Of a DNA stretch of 64,000 nt, positions 34,849 to 43,519 are shown piece after piece. Made by a program: the position numbers and the translations under genes. The notes under the pieces were generated by a model. That model saw nothing but the letters and a program-made list of their open reading frames with translations. It ran no database searches and was not told the DNA's origin. The stretch's first letter is position 1. Each line of letters begins with the position of its first letter. The stretch is from contig NZ_CP118480.1 in the NCBI RefSeq assembly GCF_030450055.1, forward strand, positions 248,001 to 312,000, written 5' to 3'. The stretch comes from Gallaecimonas kandeliae. GTDB lineage: Bacteria > Pseudomonadota > Gammaproteobacteria > Enterobacterales > Gallaecimonadaceae.

Positions 34849-35579
34849 GCCTGTTCACGCTGGGGCGGCGCAGCAACAGCAAGGGCTTTACGTTGCTGGA
34901 AGTGCTGGTGGCCATGGCCATCTTCGCCATGATCGCCCTCTACGCCTACCGGGTGCTGAACCAGGTGATGCAGGCCGACAAAGTCAGCCAGGGCAAGTCG
35001 GCCCGGCTGGCCGAGTTGCAGCAGGCCATGTTGACCATAGAGCGGGACATGCTGCAGCTGACCAACCGCCAGGTGCGTTTCCCCGCCGGTGAGAAGCAGG
35101 CGAGCGTGCTCAAGGGCCAGCATTTCTTCCTGGACTCCGAAGACGACGGCCTGCTCTTTACGAGACGCGGCTGGCAGAACCCGGCAGCCATGCTGCCCCG
35201 TTCCGAGGTGCAGCTGGCGGCCTACCGCCTGGCAGAAGGCAAGCTGATCAAGGATTACCACTTCTACCCCGACCCCGAGGTGGGCGCAGAGCCCCAGAGC
35301 CTGGTGCTGCTGACCAAGGTCGAGGCCTTCAAGGTCCGTTACTTCGACGGCGACAGCTGGCAGGAAAGCTGGGACGCCAGCGAGCTGCCGCGGGCCATAG
35401 AGCTCAGGCTCAAGCTCAAGGACTACGGCGAGATCACCCGGCGCTTCGCCATCCCCGGCCCCGACAAGGACGAGGCCAAGGGTGGCAGCAAGTCAGATGG
35501 CCAGTCCGGCAACCCCGGCATAGGCCTGCCAGGCCAGCCCCATGACCCCGGCAAGGGCAGCGGCAGGAGCAAGACATGA
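34845..35579 (+). CDS. gspJ: Minor pseudopilin GspJ
   Basis: A 244-residue minor pseudopilin starting at ATG 34845, which overlaps the gspI stop (ATGA). The peptidase site follows a 14-residue leader, RRSNSKG|FTLLEVLVAMAIFA. The globular domain contains LTNRQVRFPAGEKQ and RRGWQNPAAMLPRSEVQLA, typical of GspJ, and the protein ends in a low-complexity Gly/Pro/Lys tail (GKGSGRSKT). Confidence 0.93.
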   Translation: MSLFTLGRRSNSKGFTLLEVLVAMAIFAMIALYAYRVLNQVMQADKVSQGKSARLAELQQAMLTIERDMLQLTNRQVRFPAGEKQASVLKGQHFFLDSEDDGLLFTRRGWQNPAAMLPRSEVQLAAYRLAEGKLIKDYHFYPDPEVGAEPQSLVLLTKVEAFKVRYFDGDSWQESWDASELPRAIELRLKLKDYGEITRRFAIPGPDKDEAKGGSKSDGQSGNPGIGLPGQPHDPGKGSGRSKT

Positions 35580-36538
35580 GGCGGCAGAGGGGCGTGGCCC
35601 TGATCACGGTCTTGCTGATCCTGGCCATAGTGGTGGTGCTGGCGGCCAACATGAGCGGCCGCCTCGGCATCAACATCCGCCGCACCGGCAACCAGCTCGG
35701 CCAGCACCAGGCCTATTTCTATGCCCTGTCCGGTGAGGCCTTCGCCAAGCTGGCGTTGCACAAGCTGCTCAAGGACAAGGACGGCAAGATCAATCTCAGC
35801 CAAGACTGGGCCAAAGAGCAGAAATTCCCGGTGGAAGGGGGCGGTATCCGTGGCAAGATCAGCGACGGCCGCGCCTGCTTCAACCTCAATGCCCTGCGGG
35901 CCGACAAGCCCCAGGACGCCAAGACCAGCCGCACCCAGTTCCAGGCGCTGCTGGAGATGCTGGACGTGGACAGCCTGGCGGCGGAAACCATAGCCTATTC
36001 CCTGTCGGACTGGCTGGACGACAACAGCGAGATGAGCGGCAGCTTCGGCGCCGAAGATCCCGAATACCAAAGCCGGGAGATCCCCTACCTGGCGGCCAAC
36101 GGCCTGATGGTGGACAAGTCCGAGCTGCGGCTGGTGAACGGCGTCACCGCCGACATCTACAACAAGGTGGCGCCCTATGTGTGCACCCTGGATGACGCCA
36201 GCCTCAAACTGAACATCAACACCTTGCCCCAAGACAAGGCCGTGGTGCTGGCGGCGGTGCTGACCCCCATGACCAAGTCCGACGCCGAGTCGGTCCTGGG
36301 CGGTCGCCCCAAGGACGGTTACGACAGTATCGACGATGCCTGGCAGGACCCAAGCCTGTCCGGCCTCCAGAACCTACAGCCCGGCGCCAAGGAAGAACTG
36401 GTCATCCAATCGGACCGCTTCTTCGTGGCCTTGGAAGGGCGTTTCCAAGACAGGCCCATGTACATGGAGAGCCTCTTGAAATCAGACGAGAACTACAAGC
36501 TGACGACGCTCTGGCGCCGTCTGGGAGGACGCTTGTGA
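35576..36538 (+). CDS. gspK: Minor pseudopilin GspK
   Basis: A 320-residue tip pseudopilin. The processing site is MRRQRG|VALITVLLILAIV; the mature chain has Thr at position 5 where the other pseudopilins have Glu, as is usual for GspK. The large globular part includes YSLSDWLDDNSEMSGSFGAE and LNINTLPQDKAVVLAAVL, family hallmarks. It overlaps gspJ and gspL by four bases each. Confidence 0.94.
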   Translation: MRRQRGVALITVLLILAIVVVLAANMSGRLGINIRRTGNQLGQHQAYFYALSGEAFAKLALHKLLKDKDGKINLSQDWAKEQKFPVEGGGIRGKISDGRACFNLNALRADKPQDAKTSRTQFQALLEMLDVDSLAAETIAYSLSDWLDDNSEMSGSFGAEDPEYQSREIPYLAANGLMVDKSELRLVNGVTADIYNKVAPYVCTLDDASLKLNINTLPQDKAVVLAAVLTPMTKSDAESVLGGRPKDGYDSIDDAWQDPSLSGLQNLQPGAKEELVIQSDRFFVALEGRFQDRPMYMESLLKSDENYKLTTLWRRLGGRL

Positions 36539-37719
36539 GCAACACTTTGGTGATCCGGCTGCCCCAGGGCGCCGAGGGCGCCATCCCCTGGCTGCACTGG
36601 TCCGACAGCGACCAGGTGGTGCTGGCCAGCGGTACCCTAAAGGGCGCCGATGAACTGGCCCAGCTGGCCGGCCTCGACGGCCGCCTGCTGGCGCTGGTGC
36701 CGGGCAGCTGCTGCTACAACGGCGCCGTCAAACAGAGCGGCAAGGGCCGCCAGTTCCTGCGCGCCGTGCCTTTCATGCTCGAAGAAGAGCTGGCCGATGA
36801 CGTGGACAACCTGCACTTCCTGCTCCAGCCCCAGGGCGAGCAGGTGGCGGTGCTGGCGGTGAACCACCGCCTGATGCAGGACTGGTTGTCCTGGCTGGCG
36901 GACGCCGGCCTCGAACCCTGGAAGATGCAGCCCGATTTCCTGGCCCTGCCCTGGCGCCAGGAGAGTTGGTCGGCCCTGGAGCTGGACGGCGAGCTGCTGC
37001 TGCGCACCGGTGAGGTCGCCGGCCTGGCGGCTGACGCGGCCCTGGCCGAGTGGGTCGTGGGCCCCCTGGTGGCCGACAAGGTCCAGCCGGTGGAGGCCTA
37101 CGGCGAGGTCCGACTGCCGGACAATTGCACCCTGACCCATCTGGGCACAGACCTGCCCCTGGCCGTGTTGGCCAAGGGCGGCGCCGCCAATACCCTCAAC
37201 CTGCTGCAAGGTCCCTACAAGCAGAAGAAGAAAGGTTCCGGCGCCTTGCGACGCTGGCTGCCGGTGGCGGTGGCCGCCAGCGCCTTGCTGCTGGTGACCC
37301 TCGTCTCCAAGGGCCTGGCCATCCACCAACTGTCTGCCAGGGCAGGGGGGCTGGAGCAGCAGATCAAGGCCGATTACGGGCGCCTCTTCCCGGGCGAGCA
37401 CCTGGTCAGCGCCGGCTCCCTCAAGAGCCAGCTGCGCGGCAAGCTCAAGACCCTGGGCAGCGCCGGCAGCAACGCCAGCCTGCTGACCATGCTCAACGAC
37501 CTTTCCCTGACTTTCGCCAAGGTGGGCAGCATCAAGCCCGACAACCTGCGCTTCGACGCCGACCGCGGCGAGCTGCGGATACTGACCCTGGCCCCCGACT
37601 ATGCCGCCTTCGAGAAGCTCAAACAGGAGCTGGGCAGCCGCTACCAGGTGGAAACCGGCGGCCAGAGCCAGGTGGACGGTGGCGTGTCCGGCACCCTGGT
37701 GCTGAGGAGTAAAGGATGA
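36535..37719 (+). CDS. gspL: Type II secretion protein L
   Basis: A 394-residue inner-membrane protein that recruits GspE. A cytoplasmic actin-like domain (about 1-230, with LLALVPGSCCYNGAV and AVPFMLEEELADDVDNLHF) precedes one helix (about 240-262, WLPVAVAASALLLVTLVSKG) and a periplasmic ferredoxin-like domain. The start is GTG 36535 in a GTGA overlap with gspK. Confidence 0.93.
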   Translation: MSNTLVIRLPQGAEGAIPWLHWSDSDQVVLASGTLKGADELAQLAGLDGRLLALVPGSCCYNGAVKQSGKGRQFLRAVPFMLEEELADDVDNLHFLLQPQGEQVAVLAVNHRLMQDWLSWLADAGLEPWKMQPDFLALPWRQESWSALELDGELLLRTGEVAGLAADAALAEWVVGPLVADKVQPVEAYGEVRLPDNCTLTHLGTDLPLAVLAKGGAANTLNLLQGPYKQKKKGSGALRRWLPVAVAASALLLVTLVSKGLAIHQLSARAGGLEQQIKADYGRLFPGEHLVSAGSLKSQLRGKLKTLGSAGSNASLLTMLNDLSLTFAKVGSIKPDNLRFDADRGELRILTLAPDYAAFEKLKQELGSRYQVETGGQSQVDGGVSGTLVLRSKG

Positions 37720-38186
37720 TCAAGGATTACTGGAACAACCTGGCCCCTCGCGATCGCCAGGTGCTGACCTGGGCGGCGCCCTTCATGGCCCTGGGGCTCT
37801 TCTATTTCGCCCTCTGGCAGCCGCTCAGCCATGCCGAGGAAGCGGCCCGCCAGCGCCTGCACAGCCGCCAGGCGGATCTCGCCTACCTCCACAAGCAGGG
37901 CAGCGCCATACTGGCGGCCAAGGGCGGCAAGCTGGCCTCGGGCTCAGGCAGCCTCACCGACCGCGTGACCCGCAGCGCCAACCAGCTCAGCATCCGCATC
38001 TCCCGGCTCCAGCCCGGCAGCGGCAACATCAATGTCTGGGTGGACGAAGTGCCCTTCGAGAAACTGAGCCTGTGGCTGACCCAGCTCCAGCTCAAGGAAG
38101 GCCTGACGGTGGGCCAGGCGGACTTTGCCAGCACCGGCACCCCCGGCATGGTCAAGGTGCGCCGCCTCGAACTGAGGGGAGCCTGA
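37716..38186 (+). CDS. gspM: Type II secretion protein M
   Basis: A 156-residue bitopic protein that pairs with GspL. It has a short cytoplasmic head (MIKDYWNNLAPRDRQVL), one helix (WAAPFMALGLFYFALW, about 20-36) and a small periplasmic domain (RISRLQPGSGNINVWVDEVP to the end). It overlaps gspL by four bases and shares one base with gspN (TGATG). Confidence 0.92.
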   Translation: MIKDYWNNLAPRDRQVLTWAAPFMALGLFYFALWQPLSHAEEAARQRLHSRQADLAYLHKQGSAILAAKGGKLASGSGSLTDRVTRSANQLSIRISRLQPGSGNINVWVDEVPFEKLSLWLTQLQLKEGLTVGQADFASTGTPGMVKVRRLELRGA

Positions 38187-38938
38187 TGAAGGTCGTGAGG
38201 TGGACATTGCTGGGGCTGCTGTTGTTCCTGGTGGCCCTGATCTGGCAAGTGCCGGCCTCGGCCGTGCTGGCCCGGGTGCAGTTGCCGCCCCAGGTGCAGC
38301 TGAGCGGGGTGGAGGGCAGCCTCTGGCAGGGCAGCGTGGCCAAGTTGCAGTTGGGCGACATCGCCTTTGACCAGCTGCAATGGCAGGCCCATCCCTGGCA
38401 GCTGCTGACCGGCAAGCTCGGCGTCAGCCTGCATTCGAGGCCCGGCGCCACCCGCCTTGCCGCCAGCCTGACCCTGGGTCTTGGCGGCAAGCTGGCGGTG
38501 GAGAATCTGGTGATGAAGGCGCCTGTGGCGCCGCTGGTGGCCAATGTGCGGCTGCCGGTACCGAGCCAGGTCAGCGGCGAGCTGTCGTTAGCCATTCCCG
38601 AGTTCCGCCTCGGCAAGCCCTGGTGTGAGGCCCTGGCCGGCAAGGCCCAGTGGCTGGATGCCGGCGTCACCAACCGTTTCGGCGATTTCGATCTCGGGCG
38701 TATCGACGCCGATCTCGGCTGCGACAAGGGCGCCCTCACGGCCGTGGTCAGGGACACGCCGCCGCGCCTGGGCCTGGAGCTGGAAGCCAGGGTCGACGCC
38801 AGCCATTACCAGGTGCGCGGCTTCGCCAAGCCCGCCGCCGACCAGCCCAAATCCCTGCAGGACGCCTTCGCCTTCTTCGGCAAGGCCGGCAGCGACGGCC
38901 GCTACCCGGTGCAGTTCAAGGGGCCCATCCCCCGCTGA
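38186..38938 (+). CDS. gspN: Type II secretion protein N
   Basis: A 250-residue protein with one N-terminal helix (WTLLGLLLFLVALIWQVPAS) and a periplasmic body (VQLSGVEGSLWQGSVAKLQL, typical for GspN). Not all T2SS have it. The start ATG 38186 overlaps the gspM stop. It is the last gene of the operon; a strong terminator follows immediately. GspO (prepilin peptidase) and GspA/B are not in the window. Confidence 0.9.
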   Translation: MKVVRWTLLGLLLFLVALIWQVPASAVLARVQLPPQVQLSGVEGSLWQGSVAKLQLGDIAFDQLQWQAHPWQLLTGKLGVSLHSRPGATRLAASLTLGLGGKLAVENLVMKAPVAPLVANVRLPVPSQVSGELSLAIPEFRLGKPWCEALAGKAQWLDAGVTNRFGDFDLGRIDADLGCDKGALTAVVRDTPPRLGLELEARVDASHYQVRGFAKPAADQPKSLQDAFAFFGKAGSDGRYPVQFKGPIPR

Positions 38939-38940
38939 AG

Positions 38941-38965
38941 AAAGCCCTCGCAAGAGGGCTTTTTT
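38941..38965. terminator. Terminator after gspN
   Basis: Arms AAAGCCCTC and GAGGGCTTT around GCAA, then TTT; lies between gspN and the convergent yrfG. Confidence 0.88.
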
Positions 38966-38966
38966 G

Positions 38967-39650
38967 TCAGCGCGGCTGGCGGATGGCGGCCAGCAGGGTG
39001 CGGTAGTCCTTGGTGGAGGCAAAGCCGTCGAAGGCCTTGTGGGGGCGTTTGGAGTCGGGGTTTTCCACCCCCAGCAGGTAGCGGATCCCAAAGCGCCTGG
39101 CCGCCTCCAGGATCGGCTGGGAGTCGTCCACGAAGAGGGTGCGGGCCGGGTCGAAACCCAAGTCCTGCCGCACTTGCTGCCACAGCTGCTGTGATTCCTT
39201 GGAAACCCGGTAACTGTGGGTGGAGATCAGCTGGTCCAGGTGCTGGTCCAGGGCGGTGCGCTCCACCTTCAGCGACAGGCTCTTGGGGTGGGCGTTGGTC
39301 AGCAGCACCACCTGGCGGCCGCTTTGGCGCAGGGCGTCCAGGAAGGGCAGGGTGTCTTCCCTAAGGCTGATCAGGTGCTGGATCTCGCGGCTGGCGACGT
39401 CGATGTCGAGCCCCAGGCGCTCTGTCCAGTAGTCGTAGCAGTACCAGCTCAAGGTGCCGAACACGGCCTGGTACTCGGCGTCTATGCGCTTCCTCGCTTC
39501 ATCCAGGCTGATGCCGTCTTTTTCGGCCAGCAGCAACGGCACCCTGTCCAACCAGAAATGGTTGTCGAAATGGAGATCCAGCAGGGTGCCGTCCATGTCC
39601 AGCAGCACGGTATCAATAGCGGCCCAATTAAGGCCCTGGTCATCAAGCAT
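38967..39650 (-). CDS. yrfG: GMP/IMP nucleotidase YrfG (HAD family)
   Basis: A 227-residue cytoplasmic HAD hydrolase that removes phosphate from purine nucleoside monophosphates. HAD motif I is LLDMDGTLLDLHFDNHFW, motif II is VVLLTNAHP, motif III Lys lies in YRVSKESQQLW and motif IV is FVDDSQPILEAARRFG. The DNHFW segment is characteristic of YrfG. In E. coli it lies beside hslR; here the T2SS operon separates them. It is divergent from nudE. Confidence 0.9.
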   Translation of the reverse strand: MLDDQGLNWAAIDTVLLDMDGTLLDLHFDNHFWLDRVPLLLAEKDGISLDEARKRIDAEYQAVFGTLSWYCYDYWTERLGLDIDVASREIQHLISLREDTLPFLDALRQSGRQVVLLTNAHPKSLSLKVERTALDQHLDQLISTHSYRVSKESQQLWQQVRQDLGFDPARTLFVDDSQPILEAARRFGIRYLLGVENPDSKRPHKAFDGFASTKDYRTLLAAIRQPR

Positions 39651-39711
39651 CTGGCATCTGTCCCTGTGATTGGGTGTAATGGAGGGGCCATTCTAAGCCA
39701 GCGGTACCGCC

Positions 39712-40275
39712 ATGACGAAATCCACCAAGCTGCCGGAAGTGATCGATGCCCGCATCGTCGCCGAAAGCCGGCTGTTCAGGGTCGAACAGCTGCACCTGCG
39801 CTTCACCAACGGCGCCGAGCGCCACTACGAGCGGATGAAGGGCTCGGGCCGTGGCTCTGTGATGGTGGTGCCCATCCTGGGTGACGACACCCTGCTCTTG
39901 GCCCGGGAATATGCCGCCGGCCTGCATGCCTACGAGCTGGGCTTCCCCAAGGGCCTCATCGACCCCGGTGAGGACGCCATAGAGGCGGCCAATCGCGAGT
40001 TGCAGGAGGAGATAGGCTACGGCGCCCGCGACTGGACTGTGCTGCGCGAGGTGTCCATGGCGCCGGGATATTTCAGCGCCAAGATGACGCTGCTGATCGC
40101 CCGGGATCTCTATCCCTCCCGCCTGGAAGGGGACGAGCCAGAGCCCATCGAAGTGGTGCCCTGGCCGCTTAAGGAACTCAATGCGCTACGCTATCAGAAG
40201 GATTTTTCCGAGGCCCGTAGCCTGACCGCCCTCCTGTTGGCGCGTGACTGGCTGGAGGAACAGGCGCTGCTATGA
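39712..40275 (+). CDS. nudE: ADP compounds hydrolase NudE
   Basis: A 187-residue Nudix hydrolase acting on ADP-ribose, NADH and Ap3A. The Nudix box is GFPKGLIDPGEDAIEAANRE followed by LQEEIGY, with the preceding AREYAAGLHAYELGFPKG typical of NudE. It overlaps cysQ by four bases (ATGA), so both are probably translated together, which links removal of ADP compounds to PAP turnover. Confidence 0.93.
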   Translation: MTKSTKLPEVIDARIVAESRLFRVEQLHLRFTNGAERHYERMKGSGRGSVMVVPILGDDTLLLAREYAAGLHAYELGFPKGLIDPGEDAIEAANRELQEEIGYGARDWTVLREVSMAPGYFSAKMTLLIARDLYPSRLEGDEPEPIEVVPWPLKELNALRYQKDFSEARSLTALLLARDWLEEQALL

Positions 40276-41045
40276 ATCCTGAACCCTTGCTCGACGATGT
40301 CATAGCCCTGGCCCAGCTGGCCGGTGAGGCCATCATGCCTTGGTTCCGCTCCGAGGAGTTGATCACCGAGCAGAAGGCCGACGACAGCCCCGTCACCAAC
40401 GCCGACATCGCCGCCAACAAGGTGATCCTCAAGGGCCTCAAGGCCCTGACCCCGGACATTCCCATCCTTTCCGAAGAATCCGGCCACAGGCCCTTTGCCG
40501 AGCGCAGGCTCTGGCAGGCCTATTGGCTGGTGGACCCCCTGGACGGTACCCGCGAATTTGTCGGTGGCTCCCCGGATTTCGCCGTCAATATCGCCCTGGT
40601 GGTGGCCAACGAGCCGGTGCTGGGGGTGATCCATGCCCCCGTTTCCGGCGATTGCTACTGGGCAATCAAGGGCAGGGGCGTCTTCAAGAACGGCCAGCCC
40701 ATTCATAGCCGCCCGGCCCCGGCGGTGCCGCTGCTGGCCGTGTCCAGGCACCAGGCCAGGGAAACCCTCCAGGCCCACCTCAAGCCGGAGCTGGATTTCC
40801 AGGCCATGCCCTTCGGCTCGGCCAGCCTCAAGTCCTGCCTGGTGGCCGAAGGGGTAGCCGACGCCTATGTGCGTATAGGCCCCACCGGCGAATGGGACAC
40901 GGCGGCCAGCTGGGCCATAGTGGTGGAGGCCGGCGGCGCCCTGGTGGATCTCAAGGGCCAGCCCCTGACCTTCAACCAGGGCGAGAGCCTGGAGAACCCG
41001 AACTATGCGGTATTGGGCCAGCTGAAACCTGAGCAGCTCTTTTAG
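40272..41045 (+). CDS. cysQ: 3'(2'),5'-bisphosphate nucleotidase CysQ
   Basis: Hydrolyses PAP, the by-product of sulfate activation, to AMP. The 257-residue inositol monophosphatase-fold protein has the metal sites ADDSPVTNADIAAN, LSEESGHRPFAERR, VDPLDGTREFVGGSPDFAVN and GEWDTAASWAIVVEAGG, in the family order. It is coupled to nudE. Confidence 0.94.
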   Translation: MNPEPLLDDVIALAQLAGEAIMPWFRSEELITEQKADDSPVTNADIAANKVILKGLKALTPDIPILSEESGHRPFAERRLWQAYWLVDPLDGTREFVGGSPDFAVNIALVVANEPVLGVIHAPVSGDCYWAIKGRGVFKNGQPIHSRPAPAVPLLAVSRHQARETLQAHLKPELDFQAMPFGSASLKSCLVAEGVADAYVRIGPTGEWDTAASWAIVVEAGGALVDLKGQPLTFNQGESLENPNYAVLGQLKPEQLF

Positions 41046-41124
41046 GACCCTCTCTCGACACCGCAGCTCACCATCCTTTCATGGCCGAGGCTATGCTGAA
41101 GCCAAACCCTTTTGGAGGTAAGCC

Positions 41125-41451
41125 ATGATCCGCATTCTGATGGTACTGCTGGTGGTGGCCGTGCTCGCCCTGGTGGTGCGCACTGTGCTGCTCAACCCCG
41201 ACCAGGCCCAGAGCCAGGCCACCCTGGCCAACCAGCAGGGGCCTGCCGGTACCCTCACCAAGACGAAGAAAAACCTGGACGCCAACATGCTGCGCACCTA
41301 TTGCCTCAATGCCATCCAGGCTCGCTACGGCACTACCGAAGGCTTCCGGGTCAAGGAGTTAGGACCTGGGCGCTACCAGCTGACCCTGGGTCAGCAACAG
41401 GAGGAACTGCACTGCAGCCTGGATGAAAAAGGGCAGGTGGAGTTGAAGTGA
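41125..41451 (+). CDS. Hypothetical protein with one N-terminal membrane helix
   Basis: A 108-residue protein with an N-terminal hydrophobic segment (MIRILMVLLVVAVLALVV) that is either a signal anchor or an uncleaved signal. The rest is soluble and contains two Cys (TYCLNAIQARYGT and ELHCSLDEKG) that might form a disulfide. Strong ribosome site GGAGGT. Possibly an envelope protein; I do not recognise the family and no operon partner is clear (nearest is cysQ, 80 bases upstream). Confidence 0.7.
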   Translation: MIRILMVLLVVAVLALVVRTVLLNPDQAQSQATLANQQGPAGTLTKTKKNLDANMLRTYCLNAIQARYGTTEGFRVKELGPGRYQLTLGQQQEELHCSLDEKGQVELK

Positions 41452-41636
41452 ATATCGAAATGCCTTGTGATGGCGATCACATAGTGAACAAAGTGCTCAC
41501 TATTGATACATTTGTGAATGATGTTGTTTTTCAATAGGTTACCTTTTGTTCCTCAGTGGTACTACCAGCCCCCCCTCTATCGGTAAGTCGAAAGCTGAAC
41601 TAGGCTAGTCACGTCTTAGTAGTACCAGGATTGGTC

Positions 41637-41960
41637 ATGGAACTATCACAGGGATGCCTCTCCGCTACCGGGCTTCAGCCCCATCTTCACAGCTATTTCC
41701 ATCTCCTTCATGACGATACCCCTGTCCAGGCCCTGCGCCTGGTCGATGTGACCCAGCACAGCGCACCGCAAGACCCTCTGGACGACTTTTCGATGGACCT
41801 GGAGGGCGATCCCGGCGCCGCCCTGGCCCAGGGCACTTATTCCTTTTCCCACGACCAGCTTGGGGACTTCCTCTTCTTCATGACCACCCATGCCGCTGGC
41901 CGTTACCGCATTCGTATTCAGCAGGCCAGGGCTCAAGGCGCCCAGGCCATGGGAAGGTAA
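41637..41960 (+). CDS. DUF6916-like protein of the tail-collar cassette
   Basis: A 107-residue soluble protein starting at ATG 41637 (AGGA six bases upstream; TTG 41631 is an alternative). It has the pattern LQPHLHSYFHLLHD, then QALRLVDVTQH, then GTYSFSHDQLGDFLFFM, and ends RIRIQQARA. This fits the DUF6916 group, small proteins often found beside tail-collar (MdpB) genes; the call rests on that context and weak pattern memory. Its 3' end overlaps the opposite-strand acetyltransferase gene by 28 bases. Confidence 0.6.
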   Translation: MELSQGCLSATGLQPHLHSYFHLLHDDTPVQALRLVDVTQHSAPQDPLDDFSMDLEGDPGAALAQGTYSFSHDQLGDFLFFMTTHAAGRYRIRIQQARAQGAQAMGR

Positions 41961-42418
41961 AGGCCGTTCCCCTCGCCTTGGGGTTCGAAACCGAGGCGAT
42001 CGTAGAGGGCCCTGGCCCTGCTGTGGCTTTCAACCTGCAGCTGTATGGTTTTTTGTTTTTGGCGGGCTTCGGCCTGCAGGGCCCTGAGCAGGGCGCTGCC
42101 GATGCCAAGGCCCTGGTGGCGGGGCAAGAGGGCTATGTCCACCAGCCGGAAATGCTGAGGGGTCTCTGTGGGCAACCAGCGGCCTATGGGCTCGCCGCCC
42201 AGCTCCACAAGGCAATAGCGGCTGCTGTCGTACTGGCCGAAGTACTGCCGGTACTGGGCCTCGAACTGGCTTTGCAGGAACAGCGCTTTTTGTTGTTCGT
42301 CGAAGGGAAAAGCCGCCAGTTCGGCCTGGCGGCCGGCGCCATAGAGGGCCGCCATGAAGGCCCTGTCGTCGTCCCTGATGGGGCGCAGGGTGGCCCCAGC
42401 GGGCAATGGGTGTTGCAT
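41933..42418 (-). CDS. GNAT-family N-acetyltransferase
   Basis: A 161-residue acetyltransferase. The acetyl-CoA site is LPRHQGLGIGSALLRALQAE (motif A, Q/RxxGxG/A), followed by the conserved C-terminal YDRLGFEPQGEGNGLYLPM. Start ATG 42418 follows AGGAG; a longer in-frame start at 42442 is less likely. It points away from the tail-collar genes but lies inside the same cassette. Substrate unknown. Confidence 0.82.
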   Translation of the reverse strand: MQHPLPAGATLRPIRDDDRAFMAALYGAGRQAELAAFPFDEQQKALFLQSQFEAQYRQYFGQYDSSRYCLVELGGEPIGRWLPTETPQHFRLVDIALLPRHQGLGIGSALLRALQAEARQKQKTIQLQVESHSRARALYDRLGFEPQGEGNGLYLPMAWAP

Positions 42419-42482
42419 GAGTCTGACTCCTGTCCTTGGCATGGGGATGACATATCAATAACGGAAGAGGAAAGGAAACGCC

Positions 42483-42995
42483 ATGGAACCTTACATCGGA
42501 GAGATCCGGATCTTCGGCGGCAATTTTGCCCCGGCGGGCTGGGCCTTTTGTAACGGCCAAATAATGGCCATCAGCCAGTACGAATCACTCTTTGCCCTGA
42601 TCGGCACCACCTACGGCGGCAACGGCCAGACCACCTTTGGCCTGCCCGACCTGCGTGGCCGCCTGCCGCTGCACATGGGCAGCTCCACCACTGGCAGCCA
42701 CTATGTATTGGGCGAGCAGGCCGGCGCCGAGGAGGTCACCCTGCTCTCGACCCAACTGCCCCAGCACAGCCACCAGGCCCTGGCGGCCGCCAGCGGCGGT
42801 GTAGAGAGCCCCACCAACGCCTTCTGGGCAGGTTTTGGTGACGCTTTGGGTTACTCCAAGGCGACCCCCAGCACCACCATGGCGCCCCAGGCCCTGTCCC
42901 TGGCCGGCGGCAACCAGCCCCATGAGAACATGATGCCGACCCAGGCGTTGAGCTTCATCATCGCCCTTTTCGGCATCTACCCGACACCCAGTTAA
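42483..42995 (+). CDS. Tail-collar (MdpB-like) protein, copy 1
   Basis: A 170-residue phage tail collar-type protein. It starts MEPYIGEIRIFGGNFAPAGW, then AFCNGQIMAISQYESLFALI, then GTTYGGNGQTTFGLPDLRGR, the hallmark of the tail collar family (also called microcystin-dependent protein MdpB). No signal peptide. It is the first of three tandem paralogues, separated by 12 bases from the next. Function unknown; the family is found at phage tail tips and in bacterial surface loci. Confidence 0.86.
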   Translation: MEPYIGEIRIFGGNFAPAGWAFCNGQIMAISQYESLFALIGTTYGGNGQTTFGLPDLRGRLPLHMGSSTTGSHYVLGEQAGAEEVTLLSTQLPQHSHQALAAASGGVESPTNAFWAGFGDALGYSKATPSTTMAPQALSLAGGNQPHENMMPTQALSFIIALFGIYPTPS

Positions 42996-43007
42996 GGAGG
43001 ATCTGTC

Positions 43008-43508
43008 ATGGCTGAACCCTTTATCGGCGAAGTACGTGTCTTCGCCTCCAATGTGGTCCCCAAAGGCTGGGCGGCCTGCAACGGCCAGTTGCTGCCCCTG
43101 AACCAGAACCAGGCCCTTTATGCCATCCTCGGCACCACCTACGGCGGCAACGGCACCACCAACTTCGCCCTGCCCAACCTCCAAGGGCGGGCACCTGTGC
43201 ATGTCGGCAATGGCGTCTCCCTGGGAGAAAGCGCCGGCGAGGAAACCCATACCCTGACGGTCCCGGAGATGCCTGCCCACAACCACCAGGTGGTGGCGGA
43301 CTCGGCCAATGCCACCAGCGCCTCCCCGGACGACGGCTACTGGGCGGCCAGCACCGAGGCCAGCCCCTATGCGGCCCAGGCCACTACCACCCTGGCGGCC
43401 AATGCCATCGCCGGCGCCGGCGGCAGCCAGCCCCACAACAACATGCAGCCCTTCCTGGTGGCCAATTTCTGTATCGCCGTCCAGGGCATTTTCCCGAGTC
43501 GCAACTGA
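43008..43508 (+). CDS. Tail-collar (MdpB-like) protein, copy 2
   Basis: A 166-residue paralogue of the preceding gene with the same plan: PFIGEVRVFASNVVPKGWAA, CNGQLLPLNQNQALYAILGT and NGTTNFALPNLQGRAPVHVG. The His-rich end of the shared core reads LTVPEMPAHNHQVVADSAN. Strong ribosome site AAGGAGG just before the ATG. Confidence 0.86.
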   Translation: MAEPFIGEVRVFASNVVPKGWAACNGQLLPLNQNQALYAILGTTYGGNGTTNFALPNLQGRAPVHVGNGVSLGESAGEETHTLTVPEMPAHNHQVVADSANATSASPDDGYWAASTEASPYAAQATTTLAANAIAGAGGSQPHNNMQPFLVANFCIAVQGIFPSRN

Positions 43509-43519
43509 GGAGCGCACAA

